Part shown: positions 47,651-57,206 of the stretch, one piece after another | Layout: the number at the start of each line of letters is the position of its first letter | Position numbering within the stretch: position 1 is the first letter of the stretch | Assembly: GCA_002163115.1 (NCBI GenBank) | Contig: MAAI01000069.1 | Coordinates: 12,839-76,838, forward strand | Length of the DNA: 64,000 nucleotides | Direction of reading: 5' to 3' | Source: Methylophaga sp. 41_12_T18 | Lineage (GTDB): Bacteria; Pseudomonadota; Gammaproteobacteria; Nitrosococcales; Methylophagaceae | Made by a program: the position numbers and the translations under genes | The notes under the pieces: model-generated | What the model saw: only the letters and a program-made list of their open reading frames with translations | Told to the model about the DNA's origin: nothing | The model's database searches: none

Positions 47651-47676
47651 ATTGTTTCTCTACTTAATATTTAATA

Positions 47677-48057
47677 TTAGGCTGCTTGCACCGGAATTGA
47701 GTGACCGGTGCGAATAATATCGTTGTTTTCATTCAAATAAACTAAGGTAGGTTCAAAGTTTTTGACTTCACTTTCATCCATACTGCCATAGGCGCAAATA
47801 ATTATGCGGTCACCTGGCGAGGCTTTATGAGCAGCGGCACCATTAACAGAAATAATATTAGAACCCGCTTCAGCACGAATTGCATAGGTCGTAAAACGCT
47901 CGCCATTGGCGACATTATAGATCTGAATTTGTTCGTATTCGTGAATGCCAGCCGCTTCCAGCAGGTTTCCATCGATTGCACAGGAACCTTCATATTCCAA
48001 TTCAGAATGAGTAACACAAGCGCGATGTAATTTTGTTTTTAATAGGGTCAGTTGCAT
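47677..48057 (-). CDS. panD: aspartate 1-decarboxylase
   Basis: 126 residues, cytoplasmic, makes beta-alanine from aspartate for pantothenate. The self-cleavage site Gly24-Ser25 (YEGSCAID) yields the pyruvoyl cofactor; Lys9 in TKLHRA and Tyr58 region (TYAIRAE) fit the active site. panD is separated by 53 bp from panC, with a 9-bp hairpin between. Confidence 0.95.
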   Translation of the reverse strand: MQLTLLKTKLHRACVTHSELEYEGSCAIDGNLLEAAGIHEYEQIQIYNVANGERFTTYAIRAEAGSNIISVNGAAAHKASPGDRIIICAYGSMDESEVKNFEPTLVYLNENNDIIRTGHSIPVQAA

Positions 48058-48089
48058 ATCCGACGATCAGTAAATTTAACTAGTCGACT

Positions 48090-48111
48090 ATTATCGCTTT
48101 TTAGCGATAAT
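48090..48111 (-). other. 9-bp hairpin between panC and panD
   Basis: ATTATCGCT-TTTT-AGCGATAAT is a perfect inverted repeat just after the panC stop. In the reading direction of panC it has no downstream T run, so it is a processing or attenuation hairpin at most. Confidence 0.45.
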
Positions 48112-48962
48112 CAAGCAAGATTACAGGCAATATTATCAATCAAACGCGCTTTGCCTAATTGCGCTGCTGCCAAAATACGTAAATTGTGATCTGCCTTTGT
48201 GGCTATTTCAAGATCTTGAGCTCGCCTAATCTCAACATAATCAACAACAAAGCCAGCCTCTGTTAATTGAGAAACCGCTTCAGACTCTAGTTGATGATAG
48301 TTAGTATTGGCTTGCTCTAACTGTGCTTTCACCGCTGATAAAACTTGGTATAGCGACGCAGCCTGTGCAAATTGTTCAGTCGTTAAGTACTGATTGCGCG
48401 AACTCATTGCCAAGCCATTTGGCTCACGAAATGTTGGACCGCCAATCACTTCTACTGCTAGGTTTAAGTCCAAAGCCAATTTTTTAATTAACAATAATTG
48501 CTGAAAATCTTTGTCGCCAAAGACTGCGACATCAGCTTGTACCATATTGAAAAGCTTACTCACTACAGTAGCAACACCATCAAAATGTCCGGGACGGTTT
48601 TGACCACATAATTTGTCGTCCATATCCGGAACAACTACCTTGGTATGTGAGTCCATGCCTTGCGGATACATGACCTCCACCGTTGGTGTAAAGACAAGAT
48701 CACACACCACTGAGGTTAACTGCTCAATATCGGCATCTAATGTACGCGGATAAGCGGATAAATCAGACTTATCATCAAACTGTAACGGGTTAACAAAAAT
48801 GCTAACAATGACTTTATCAGCCAACTCCCGCGCTTTAGCAACTAATGATAGATGGCCTGCATGCAAATTGCCCATCGTCGGTACAAATGCAATGGTTTCA
48901 CCCTGTTGACGCCATGCTTTTACTTGGGCACGCAAGGCCTTTACTGATTCAACTCTTTGCAT
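48111..48962 (-). CDS. panC: pantothenate synthetase
   Basis: 283 residues. Joins pantoate and beta-alanine with ATP to pantothenate. Nucleotidyl-transferase motifs are clear: VPTMGNLHAGHLSLV (HxGH), NPLQFDDKSDL, GDKDFQQLL, and MSSRNQYL. It begins on the last base of panB's stop, so the genes are translationally coupled. Confidence 0.96.
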   Translation of the reverse strand: MQRVESVKALRAQVKAWRQQGETIAFVPTMGNLHAGHLSLVAKARELADKVIVSIFVNPLQFDDKSDLSAYPRTLDADIEQLTSVVCDLVFTPTVEVMYPQGMDSHTKVVVPDMDDKLCGQNRPGHFDGVATVVSKLFNMVQADVAVFGDKDFQQLLLIKKLALDLNLAVEVIGGPTFREPNGLAMSSRNQYLTTEQFAQAASLYQVLSAVKAQLEQANTNYHQLESEAVSQLTEAGFVVDYVEIRRAQDLEIATKADHNLRILAAAQLGKARLIDNIACNLA

Positions 48963-49756
48963 TAATACTGTTGTGCTTGAGAGGGAAAGGTCGCTGATTT
49001 AACTTCACTGACATATTTCGCAATCGCAGCTGGAATAGCACCGGTATCTGCTAAAAAATCATGACTAAAACGTGGCCGCCTGCCTGGTGTTAACCCCAAC
49101 ATGTCATAAAGTACCAGCACTTGACCATCACACTCCACACCAGCACCAATACCAATCACAGGAATCTCAACGGCTGCAGTCACTCGACTACCTAGTTCAG
49201 CTGGCACACACTCTAATACCAACATATCCGCACCTGCCGCCTGTAGGGCCTGAGCATCTGTTATTAGCTGCTGTGCTTGCTGGTCATCACGACCTTGCAC
49301 ACGATAGCCGCCTAAACGATGCACTGATTGTGGCAATAAGCCTAAATGAGCACAAACAGGAATGCCGCGTTCCACTAATTGCTTAACGGTATCAACAACG
49401 ACTTGGCCGCCTTCTAATTTAACCATTTGCGCGCCACCTTGTGCCATCAAGCGTGCTGCATTTTGAATAGCTTGATCGGTATTGGCATAAGACATAAATG
49501 GCAGATCAGCAATGACAAATACCTTGTCACTGCCGCGTACCACATTGCTAGTGTGATAAATCATGTCCTCAACGGTCACGGGCAAGGTGCTTTCCTTACC
49601 TTGAATAACCATACCCAGTGAGTCACCCACCAAAATAACGTCAACACCAGCTTGTTCAAGTACATGACTGAAACTTGCGTCGTAAGCAGTAAGCACAGCA
49701 ATTTTATTTTGCTCGGCCTTCATTTTTCTTAGGCTGGTTAAGTTTAAGCGACTCAT
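48962..49756 (-). CDS. panB: 3-methyl-2-oxobutanoate hydroxymethyltransferase
   Basis: 264 residues, the first committed enzyme of pantothenate synthesis, which adds a hydroxymethyl group from methylene-tetrahydrofolate. Conserved stretches LTAYDASFSHVLEQAGVDVILVGDSLG (split here as LTAYDASF and VDVILVGDSLG), ADLPFMSY, and GIGAGVECDGQVLVLYDMLG. One base shared with panC; preceded by a deoxynucleoside kinase gene at 1 bp. Confidence 0.96.
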   Translation of the reverse strand: MSRLNLTSLRKMKAEQNKIAVLTAYDASFSHVLEQAGVDVILVGDSLGMVIQGKESTLPVTVEDMIYHTSNVVRGSDKVFVIADLPFMSYANTDQAIQNAARLMAQGGAQMVKLEGGQVVVDTVKQLVERGIPVCAHLGLLPQSVHRLGGYRVQGRDDQQAQQLITDAQALQAAGADMLVLECVPAELGSRVTAAVEIPVIGIGAGVECDGQVLVLYDMLGLTPGRRPRFSHDFLADTGAIPAAIAKYVSEVKSATFPSQAQQY

Positions 49757-49757
49757 G

Positions 49758-50411
49758 TTATTTATCCTTTACTGGTAACGGATTGTAGTACTGTCGACCG
49801 CTTTGAATCGTGCTAATTTGCTCTAACAAATTCTGGTAATCCTGCTCACTATTAACTAAATCAATTTGCTCAGCATTGACAATAAGCAATGCTGAATCTT
49901 CGTAATAATGGAAAAAGTCAGCATAGCCATCTGCTAAACGTTTTAGGTAAGCATCTTCAATATATTGTTCATAACCTATTCCACGTTGCGAGACGCGTGA
50001 TTTCAAAACGGCTAACGGTGCTTGTAAATAAATAACCAAATCAGGTGTTCGGTGCTGCATCGTTAGGTTGTCATAGACCATATTATACAAAGCTAACTCA
50101 TCATCATCGAGGGTAATTTGAGCAAATAGGCGATCTTTTTCGACCATGAAATCAGCAATTTGCAATTCAGAAAACAAATCATCTTGCTGCAATGCTGTAC
50201 TCAACTTCACTCGCTGCATTAAAAAGCTCAGCTGTGTCGGTAAGGCTGAATGTTGTGGGTTGAGATAGAACTTCTCTAAAAACGGATTATGTTCCGGCTG
50301 CTCCAGTTGAGTTGTACCAGAAAAGCTGTCCGCTAGTCGTTGAGCCAAATGGGTTTTACCCACTCCGATAGGACCTTCAACAACAATATAACGATGAGGA
50401 ATTGCACTCAC
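49758..50411 (-). CDS. deoxynucleoside kinase
   Basis: 217 residues. P-loop VVEGPIGVGKTHLAQ, the substrate motif EKDRLFAQI and the lid SRVSQRGIGYEQYI are those of deoxyadenosine/deoxyguanosine kinase family proteins; they phosphorylate deoxynucleosides from salvage with ATP. It is set between folK and panB, overlapping folK by four bases, so it is part of the pcnB-folK-dNK-panBC operon. The exact base preference is unknown. Confidence 0.88.
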   Translation of the reverse strand: MSAIPHRYIVVEGPIGVGKTHLAQRLADSFSGTTQLEQPEHNPFLEKFYLNPQHSALPTQLSFLMQRVKLSTALQQDDLFSELQIADFMVEKDRLFAQITLDDDELALYNMVYDNLTMQHRTPDLVIYLQAPLAVLKSRVSQRGIGYEQYIEDAYLKRLADGYADFFHYYEDSALLIVNAEQIDLVNSEQDYQNLLEQISTIQSGRQYYNPLPVKDK

Positions 50412-50896
50412 AATTTTATCGCTCCCAATTTTCGTAACTCCCCCATTGGACAGTGAGCTAATAACGGCTCAACCTTACCCAATATTGGGATCACTAAATC
50501 TAAAGCCAGCTCAGCTAAGGGATAAAGCACAAAAGCACGCTCTGCCACCCCTGGGTGAGGCACAATTAGGCGTTTATCATTTAACAGCTTATCACCGTAA
50601 ACTAATATATCTAAGTCCAGGGTCCGCTCACCCCAATGGCGCTTTCTAACCCGGCCATGCTGCTGCTCGATATTTTGTAACTCATCCAACAGTACATGTG
50701 GCAATAATGTTGTTTCCAGCTCGATCACTGCATTAATATAGTCTGGTTGGTCTTGCGGGCCCATTGGTGGGCTTGAATACAAAGACGAACAGGCAATTAA
50801 CTTCGACTCCGATAAGCTTCCCATATCGTTGACCGCAGTTTTAATTTGTTGTTCAGGATTTTCTAGGTTACTTCCTAGACCAATAAATACGCGCAT
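50408..50896 (-). CDS. folK: 2-amino-4-hydroxy-6-hydroxymethyldihydropteridine pyrophosphokinase
   Basis: 162 residues. Transfers pyrophosphate to the pterin in folate synthesis. Motifs: FIGLGSNLENP at the start, SSLYSSPPMGPQDQPDYINAV (split as SSLYSSPPMG and QPDYINAV), and RTLDLDILVYGD with the magnesium-binding aspartates, then LIVPHPGVAERAFVL. It overlaps the pcnB stop by one base. Confidence 0.96.
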   Translation of the reverse strand: MRVFIGLGSNLENPEQQIKTAVNDMGSLSESKLIACSSLYSSPPMGPQDQPDYINAVIELETTLLPHVLLDELQNIEQQHGRVRKRHWGERTLDLDILVYGDKLLNDKRLIVPHPGVAERAFVLYPLAELALDLVIPILGKVEPLLAHCPMGELRKLGAIKL

Positions 50897-52260
50897 TAAT
50901 CACTCTTGGCTGCAGGTTTTCTACGGCGACGACGACGTGGGCGTTTTTTCACCCCACCAGCAGAAGTCGGTAAGGCATTGATCATTTTTTGTTGTTCAGC
51001 TTCAGTTTGTTCTTGAAACAAAGTCCACCAGTCAACTAACTCATCTAAATCTTCCCCAGCTTCATTGCGTAAGATCAAAAAGTCATAACCGGCTCTAAAT
51101 TTTGGCTGAGCTAATGTTCGAAATGCACGCTTACCTAATCGTTGCGGCAAGCGGGTCTGTAAAACCCAAATATCACGCGTGATTAAGGTATAACGTTTGG
51201 GTATGGCAACCCGTTGTACTTGTTCTGCAATAACCTCTGATGCCGCCCGTTGCAGAGCTGGAATAGTAGGTATGTTATTGGCCATATAATCTTGCCAACG
51301 CTGTCTCACCGGTTCCCACAAAATAGCAGCAAATAAAAATGCTGGTGTGACCGGTTTGCCTTCATCAATCCGTTTATCGGTATTTTCTAAGGCTTTGGTT
51401 AATAATATGCGTGGATAACCATCATGCTCTTCGTGCAATAAGGCGGCCGTCTGTGGGAATAATTGTTCAAATACACCGTAATGCGTTAACAACTCATTAG
51501 TTACCGCTGCATTACCCGACAAATATAACTTCAGTGACTCATCAAATAAACGCGCCGACGGAATGTCTTTAAGTAATACCGCTAACTTAGGAATCCACTT
51601 TTCGGTTTCATCATCCAACGTTAAGCCGAGTTTGCCAACAAAACGAATGGCTCTTAATATTCGCACAGGGTCTTCACGGTAACGGGTCTCAGCATCACCA
51701 ATTAGACTAATCTTTCCCGCTTCTAAATCAGCAATACCACCGGTGTAATCGACAATAGAAAAGTCGCGAATATTGTAATACAAGGCATTAATGGTGAAGT
51801 CACGACGCCAGGCATCTTGCTCTAAAGTGCCGTAAACATTGTCGCGAACGATGCGACCTTGCTCATCAACATGTTGCTCAGCTTCAGGCGGTGCTCTAAA
51901 GGTAGCCACTTCAATTACTTCGCGACCATAACGCACATGAACCAGTTTAAATCGACGGCCAATTAAACGGCTACGCTTAAACACTTGATTCACTTGTTCT
52001 GGCGAAGCATTGGTTGTCACATCGAAATCTTTCGGCTCGTGACCAAGGAGTAAGTCACGCACACAGCCACCCACTAGATAGGCATCATAGCCGGCCTCTT
52101 TTAAGCCATATAAGACTTTCAAGGCAGCAGAACTTATCTGTGAACGGGAAATAGTATGATCAGGACGAGAAATAATTAATGGCTCACGCTGCTGTGATGT
52201 ACCATTTTTTTTCGTTTTCTTATTTCTTAGTTTAGAAAAAATTTTATTAAGCGATAACAT
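50896..52260 (-). CDS. pcnB: poly(A) polymerase I
   Basis: 454 residues. Adds A tails to RNA to promote decay. The class II nucleotidyltransferase head has LVGGCVRDLLLGHEPKDFDVTT with the catalytic aspartates and WRRDFTINALYYN; a helical middle follows. The basic tail VKKRPRRRRRRKPAAKSD is typical of PcnB and argues against a CCA-adding enzyme. It heads the pcnB-folK-dNK-panBC cluster. Confidence 0.93.
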   Translation of the reverse strand: MLSLNKIFSKLRNKKTKKNGTSQQREPLIISRPDHTISRSQISSAALKVLYGLKEAGYDAYLVGGCVRDLLLGHEPKDFDVTTNASPEQVNQVFKRSRLIGRRFKLVHVRYGREVIEVATFRAPPEAEQHVDEQGRIVRDNVYGTLEQDAWRRDFTINALYYNIRDFSIVDYTGGIADLEAGKISLIGDAETRYREDPVRILRAIRFVGKLGLTLDDETEKWIPKLAVLLKDIPSARLFDESLKLYLSGNAAVTNELLTHYGVFEQLFPQTAALLHEEHDGYPRILLTKALENTDKRIDEGKPVTPAFLFAAILWEPVRQRWQDYMANNIPTIPALQRAASEVIAEQVQRVAIPKRYTLITRDIWVLQTRLPQRLGKRAFRTLAQPKFRAGYDFLILRNEAGEDLDELVDWWTLFQEQTEAEQQKMINALPTSAGGVKKRPRRRRRRKPAAKSD

Positions 52261-52344
52261 AGGTCGAGAATAATACCATGCTTCTTATGAATAGCTACCA
52301 AGCTGTAGGTAACAGTGAAAATATCAGCTAAAAGAACAAATACT

Positions 52345-52917
52345 CTATTTTGTTGCTAATTTAACCGGTTTAAAAGATCGGCGATGAATAATAGTAGGCC
52401 CAAGCTCCATTAATGCCTGTTGATGCTGCTTAGTTGGATAGCCCTTATGTTGTGCTAAACCATAGCCAGGATAGAGTTCTTCCATCGCGACCATCTCACG
52501 ATCCCGCGCAACTTTTGCCAAAATAGAAGCGGCTGCTATCGCCGGCTCAGATTGATCGCCTTTGATAATTGTCGTCACCGGACAGGCTAAATTAGGAGCT
52601 TGATTACCATCAACTAGAGCATGGGATGGCGCTATATGTAAACCTTCTACCGCCCTTTTCATCGCCAGCAGAGTGGCCTGCAAGATATTTAACTGATCAA
52701 TTTCTTCAGCTTCAGCTCGACCTATTGACCATGCCAGTGCATGTTGTTTAATTAATGGTTCTAAGAATTCACGTTTTTTTTCTGTTAATTTTTTTGAATC
52801 CGCTAAGCCTAAAATAGGATTATTGGCATCTAAAATCACTGCAGCTGTCACCACAGGCCCTGCTAACGGGCCACGGCCAACTTCATCTACACCTGCAATT
52901 AAAATTTGTTGTGTCAT
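52345..52917 (-). CDS. rnhB: ribonuclease HII
   Basis: 190 residues. Removes ribonucleotides from DNA. The motif [15 protein letters not shown] carries two active-site carboxylates; VDGNQ and [12 protein letters not shown] the others. It starts 3 nt after the lpxB stop, in the same direction. Confidence 0.96.
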   Translation of the reverse strand: MTQQILIAGVDEVGRGPLAGPVVTAAVILDANNPILGLADSKKLTEKKREFLEPLIKQHALAWSIGRAEAEEIDQLNILQATLLAMKRAVEGLHIAPSHALVDGNQAPNLACPVTTIIKGDQSEPAIAAASILAKVARDREMVAMEELYPGYGLAQHKGYPTKQHQQALMELGPTIIHRRSFKPVKLATK

Positions 52918-52920
52918 CGT

Positions 52921-54060
52921 TTAATCCAGCATTGTTACAATTTGTTGAGCAGCATTAACAGCGCCGCCACTAGGCCCTAATGCAGCCAATACTTGTTGTT
53001 GAATAGCCTGCGCCTTCACTTTACTATCGGCAGAAATCAATAAATTTGACAGCTCATGTTCTAAGCGCTCCACCGTCACTTCATCTTGGATTAATTCAGT
53101 GATTACCGGTTTGCCTGTCACAATATTACAAAGTCCAACATAGGGGATTTTTACTAAGCGTTTTAAGATCTTATAGCTCAGCGGTGCAACACGGTAAATA
53201 ATCAAATGTGGTACAGCTAATAATGCCACCTCTAGGGTGACAGTACCTGATGCAGCAACAATAACATCACAACTTTTAGTAAAGTCATAAAAGTCACCTT
53301 CGACTACTTTTATTGGCGCTTTACTTGTCTTAATAATAGGTTTAATGGTGTCAAAATCTAAACCTGGCGCTAGTGGCAAAGCAATACTGACATCTAAATG
53401 GTGATGGTAAACATTATTGACCGCCTCCACCATGATAGGCAGTAAAGCTGCAACTTCACTACGCCGGCTGCCAGGAAATAAACCGATCACTCTATGCTCA
53501 GGATCAAGCTCAAATTTTTGTTTCGCCTGTTTGGTTGTCAATGCAGTTGTCACGGCATCAACCAAAGGATGACCTACACATGATACCGGCACACCAGCCT
53601 GTTCATAAATAGGTACTTCAAATGGGAACAACACTGCCATGTGATCAACATAGCGTTTAATCGTCTTTACCCGGCCTTTACGCCATGCCCAGACTTTAGG
53701 ACTGATGTAATACAACACTGGAATATGTAACTTTTTAGCTTCTTTGGCCAGCTTGAGATTAAAGCCAGGATAATCAACTAATACCAATAAATCAGGTCGG
53801 TCATTTTTCAACTCTAATACAAGTTGATTAAATATCTTCTTAATCTGTCGATATTGCTTGAGTACTTCAACCAAGCCCATAACAGCCAATGCTGAAAAAT
53901 CGACTTTAATATCAGCACCCGCCGCACGCATAGTCTCACCGCCAATGCCGGAGACTTGTATATCAGGGGCTATTTTTTTCAGCTCAGCTAACATCCGGCC
54001 AGCGTGAGCATCTCCAGAAGCCTCACCAGCAACAACAACTATTTTACGGGCTGAACTCAA
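52921..54060 (-). CDS. lpxB: lipid-A-disaccharide synthase
   Basis: 379 residues of the GT19 family; condenses UDP-diacylglucosamine with lipid X on the cytoplasmic side of the inner membrane. Conserved VVAGEASGDAHAGRML, YYISPKVWAWRKGR, GLFPGSRRSEVA and AASGTVTLEVAL. It overlaps the ribB stop by four bases. lpxA/lpxD/fabZ are not beside it, unlike in E. coli. Confidence 0.95.
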   Translation of the reverse strand: MSSARKIVVVAGEASGDAHAGRMLAELKKIAPDIQVSGIGGETMRAAGADIKVDFSALAVMGLVEVLKQYRQIKKIFNQLVLELKNDRPDLLVLVDYPGFNLKLAKEAKKLHIPVLYYISPKVWAWRKGRVKTIKRYVDHMAVLFPFEVPIYEQAGVPVSCVGHPLVDAVTTALTTKQAKQKFELDPEHRVIGLFPGSRRSEVAALLPIMVEAVNNVYHHHLDVSIALPLAPGLDFDTIKPIIKTSKAPIKVVEGDFYDFTKSCDVIVAASGTVTLEVALLAVPHLIIYRVAPLSYKILKRLVKIPYVGLCNIVTGKPVITELIQDEVTVERLEHELSNLLISADSKVKAQAIQQQVLAALGPSGGAVNAAQQIVTMLD

Positions 54061-55175
54061 GCCTGTTCGTCCTCTAGGTAGCCCATTAATTCAAGACCAA
54101 AACCTGATAAACCAGTTAACTTAGTTGGTGTGCCCATAACGCGCACTTTGCTGACGCCCAAATCAGATAAAATTTGTGCTCCAACACCGAAGGTTCTCAG
54201 ATCCCAGCCCGCCTTAGTTGATGCAGTAACAACGCCTAAGTCTTGTTGTTGATAATTAGCAATTTTGGCAGCTAGTTGTTTATTTTGCTCTGGCTGGCGA
54301 AGAACAACTAATACGCCTTTGCCTGCTTGCTGAATTTTAGCCATCACTTTAGCCAAAGGCCAATGGCTAGACTCTCTGGTAGAACCTAATAAGTCACTTA
54401 ATGGATCTGCCATATGGACACGTACCAGTACTTCTTCATCAGCATCAATTTCACCGGCAACCATAGCTAAATGTACTTGCGAATTTACCGTATCTTGAAA
54501 ACTATATAACTGAAAATCACCATATTCTGTCGGCATCGCACATTGTGATAATCGACTGACCGTCATTTCATTTTCAAGTCGGTAACTGATCAAGTCAGCA
54601 ATAGTGCCGATCTTTAAATCATGCTGCTGGGCAAAAACTTCTAGATCAGGTCTTCTAGCCATGCTGCCATCTTCGTTAAGAATTTCAACAATCACTGCTG
54701 AAGGATCTTTACCGGCTAATTGCGCTAAATCACAACCCGCTTCAGTATGACCGGCACGGGTAAGTACGCCGCCTGCTTGTGCTTTTAACGGGAATATATG
54801 ACCAGGCTGAACTATGTCTTCAGGCTTAGCATCCGCTTGTACAGCCGCTAACACTGTTAATGCTCGATCAGCAGCGGAGATGCCGGTGGTTACACCTTCA
54901 GCCGCTTCAATTGAAACCGTAAAATTGGTAGCATAAGGGGTTTGATTATCAGACACCATCAACGGTAAACGTAATTGCTTACAGCGTTCATCTGTTAACG
55001 TTAAGCAAATCAAACCACGGCCAAAACGGGCCATAAAATTAATTGCTTGTGCAGTCACGCACTCAGCAGCCATGACCAAATCACCTTCATTCTCACGGTC
55101 TTCATCATCCATAATGATGACCATCTTGCCATGTTTCAGCTCATCAATAATTTCTGCTGTGGTGTTTAATTTCAT
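54057..55175 (-). CDS. ribB: 3,4-dihydroxy-2-butanone-4-phosphate synthase with degenerate GTP cyclohydrolase II domain
   Basis: 372 residues. The RibB half (about 1-200) is complete: MDDEDRENEGDLVMAA (acidic loop), TGISAADRALT, and RAGHTEAGCDLAQLAG with its histidine and glutamate. The second half (about 205-370) follows the RibA fold (QVHLAMVAGEIDADEEVLVRVH) but lacks the zinc cysteines (C-x-G-D...CDCG) and has RQPEQN in place of the substrate-binding RQEGRGIGL, so it cannot be GTP cyclohydrolase II. Such RibBX-type proteins are known in gammaproteobacteria. A separate RibA is expected elsewhere. Confidence 0.9.
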   Translation of the reverse strand: MKLNTTAEIIDELKHGKMVIIMDDEDRENEGDLVMAAECVTAQAINFMARFGRGLICLTLTDERCKQLRLPLMVSDNQTPYATNFTVSIEAAEGVTTGISAADRALTVLAAVQADAKPEDIVQPGHIFPLKAQAGGVLTRAGHTEAGCDLAQLAGKDPSAVIVEILNEDGSMARRPDLEVFAQQHDLKIGTIADLISYRLENEMTVSRLSQCAMPTEYGDFQLYSFQDTVNSQVHLAMVAGEIDADEEVLVRVHMADPLSDLLGSTRESSHWPLAKVMAKIQQAGKGVLVVLRQPEQNKQLAAKIANYQQQDLGVVTASTKAGWDLRTFGVGAQILSDLGVSKVRVMGTPTKLTGLSGFGLELMGYLEDEQA

Positions 55176-55233
55176 TGGTTAAAACCTAATTGTCGAGTTA
55201 TAGCGTATAAATTGGGAGATTATCTGTCGGTTG

Positions 55234-55872
55234 CTAAATAAAGCCGTGTTTCATTAATGTATCACGTGATACGCCTGCATCTGCTGTTGGCAATAATCGC
55301 TCAAGATAACGGGCTATCAAGTCCACTTCTAAATTCACCTTTGAACCGGCTTGATACGTATTGATAATAGTTTCTTGCATGGTATGAGGAATAATATTCA
55401 CTTCAAACCAATTATCACCCACATTATTAACTGTGAGACTGACGCCATCGATACAAATTGAACCTTTTTCTGCCACATAACGTGATAAATCAATGGGTAA
55501 TTCAATTCTATATTGGGTTGATCGCGCTGAGGGATTTAATGACATTATCGTGCCTAGACCGTCAACGTGACCACTTACAATATGGCCACCCAATCTATCA
55601 CCGACAGCCATCGCTTTTTCCAAGTTAACGACTGAGCCCGCTTGAACACTGCCTAAACTGGTACGAGCCAAACTTTCACGTGACACATCAAAACTTAATG
55701 AACCAGTACCAATCGTCACAACGGTTAAACAAACACCATTGATTGCAATACTATCGCCTAAACCAACGTCAGACAGGTCGAGTTTTTGAGTGGCAACTTG
55801 AAGACTTAAGTCGCCTCCCTTTGCCTGCACTGTTTCAATTTTACCAATTGCCGCGATAATGCCAGTAAACAT
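55234..55872 (-). CDS. ribE: riboflavin synthase alpha chain
   Basis: 212 residues from ATG 55872 (MFTGIIAAIGKI is the canonical start; 15 extra codons to 55917 would overlap ribD). Two lumazine-binding repeats are seen: IAINGVCLTVV and, about 100 residues later, ICIDGVSLTVNNV. It converts two lumazines to riboflavin. The stop-to-ribB distance is 58 bp. No FMN riboswitch was found in front of any rib gene here. Confidence 0.95.
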   Translation of the reverse strand: MFTGIIAAIGKIETVQAKGGDLSLQVATQKLDLSDVGLGDSIAINGVCLTVVTIGTGSLSFDVSRESLARTSLGSVQAGSVVNLEKAMAVGDRLGGHIVSGHVDGLGTIMSLNPSARSTQYRIELPIDLSRYVAEKGSICIDGVSLTVNNVGDNWFEVNIIPHTMQETIINTYQAGSKVNLEVDLIARYLERLLPTADAGVSRDTLMKHGFI

Positions 55873-55889
55873 CGTTTTATTGAGCCTCG

Positions 55890-56981
55890 TTATTGTGGTT
55901 GTGCTGTAATGCGCCAATCATCACCAACAGCGCGAATATCACTAATCTGTAAATCTATGTTTTGTGCCATCGTTTGTATTGCAGGTAGGTTGAATAAACC
56001 ATTGGCAGTATTACCCATCAACTTAGGTGCCATATAAATCACCATTTCGTCGATTAATCCTGCAGACAATAAAGCACCATTTAACACTGGCCCTGCTTCA
56101 ACCATAACTTCATTCATTCCTAGCCCAGCTAAATGAGTCATTAATGCTGATAAATCTACTTGCTTATCTATTGCCGGCAACGTTAATACTTCAGCATCAA
56201 TATCTATCGATGGCTGGTGCAGTGTCGTTGCAATAACAACTTTACTGTCAGTAGCAAATAATCCTGCATCCTTAGGTGTTCGTAATTGACTATCAACCAC
56301 CACTCGCAAAGGTTGGCGTACTTTGCCTTGTTTCGGGTACCAATCGGCACCTTCTGGTCTTACCGTCAAAGAAGGGTTATCACTCAATACCGTGCCAATG
56401 CCGGTTATTATTGCTGAACTTCTAGCGCGGAGTTTGTGAACATCAATACGGGCAGCAGCGCCAGTGATCCACTGACTTTCACCTGATGCCATCGCCGTGC
56501 GGCCATCTAAACTCATCGCCAATTTACTACGTACAAAAGGTCTCTTTGCTTGCATACGCATAATAAAGCCAGGATTAAGTTTTTGTGCTTGAGCTTCTAA
56601 CACCCCCGTTACCACTTCCATTCCAGCCTGTTTTAACTTCTCTATGCCAGTCCCTGCAACAATAGGATTAGGATCAGCCATGGCCACATAAACACGCTTC
56701 ACCCCGGCCTTTATCAATGAGTCAGCACACGGTGGAGTACGGCCAAAATGACTACACGGTTCCAAGGTGACATAGCAATCAGCACCAGCGGCATATTGGC
56801 CAGCAGCAAGTAGCGCATTGACTTCAGCATGTCCTTCGCCAGCTCGCTGATGCCAACCTTCACCTACAACGTTGCCATTATTCACAATGACACAGCCAAC
56901 ACGAGGGTTTGGACAAGTAGTAAAAAGCCCGCGCTCTGCTAACTGCAGCGCGCGGGCCATATAATGTTCGTGATCAGACAT
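55890..56981 (-). CDS. ribD: bifunctional pyrimidine deaminase/reductase
   Basis: 363 residues from ATG 56981, 2 nt after the upstream small gene; a longer frame to 57047 would run through that gene. The N-terminal deaminase zinc site is HAEVNALLAAG and EPCSHFGRTPPCA; the C-terminal reductase has RSKLAMSLDGRTAMASGESQWITG (split as RSKLAMSLDGRTA and SQWITG). It performs the second and third steps of riboflavin synthesis. Confidence 0.95.
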   Translation of the reverse strand: MSDHEHYMARALQLAERGLFTTCPNPRVGCVIVNNGNVVGEGWHQRAGEGHAEVNALLAAGQYAAGADCYVTLEPCSHFGRTPPCADSLIKAGVKRVYVAMADPNPIVAGTGIEKLKQAGMEVVTGVLEAQAQKLNPGFIMRMQAKRPFVRSKLAMSLDGRTAMASGESQWITGAAARIDVHKLRARSSAIITGIGTVLSDNPSLTVRPEGADWYPKQGKVRQPLRVVVDSQLRTPKDAGLFATDSKVVIATTLHQPSIDIDAEVLTLPAIDKQVDLSALMTHLAGLGMNEVMVEAGPVLNGALLSAGLIDEMVIYMAPKLMGNTANGLFNLPAIQTMAQNIDLQISDIRAVGDDWRITAQPQ

Positions 56982-56983
56982 AA

Positions 56984-57205
56984 TTAAGTGCTGCTTTGAC
57001 GATTCCTGCATCGTGGACATATATGTGCTCCATCTTCGTGCAACCAATCTAACTTCAATGCATCTTCCAGAGGCCCTTCAAACCAAGAGCGACCATCAGT
57101 TACTCTACGTCCGCCTTCGTCGCCACGTTGAGTGCTTCTCGTTTGTTCAATATAGCGAATTCCTTGTGGATTGCATACATCACAAAAAATAATAACTCGA
57201 AGCAT
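56984..57205 (-). CDS. small zinc-ribbon-like protein between nrdR and ribD
   Basis: 73 residues. Two CxxC pairs lie at the ends (CDVC about 8-11; CPRC about 63-66), with a basic, glycine-rich centre (TQRGDEGGRRVTDGR) and a WFEG motif. It starts 2 nt after the nrdR stop and ends 2 nt before ribD's ATG, so it occupies an exact operon slot and is very unlikely to be a chance frame. The pattern of four cysteines suggests a small zinc-binding protein. I do not recognise a named family. Confidence 0.8.
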   Translation of the reverse strand: MLRVIIFCDVCNPQGIRYIEQTRSTQRGDEGGRRVTDGRSWFEGPLEDALKLDWLHEDGAHICPRCRNRQSST

Positions 57206-57206
57206 G

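Noticed and set aside
49072-49386. Forward 104-residue histidine-rich frame in panB
   Set aside because: Antisense to conserved panB; histidine richness results from reversed codons.
54057-55175. Functional bifunctional RibBA
   Set aside because: The GTP cyclohydrolase II half lacks its zinc cysteines and its substrate motif.
55176-55233. FMN riboswitch before ribB
   Set aside because: Only 58 bp, with no recognisable RFN helices or AGGATTC-like core; none in front of ribD either.
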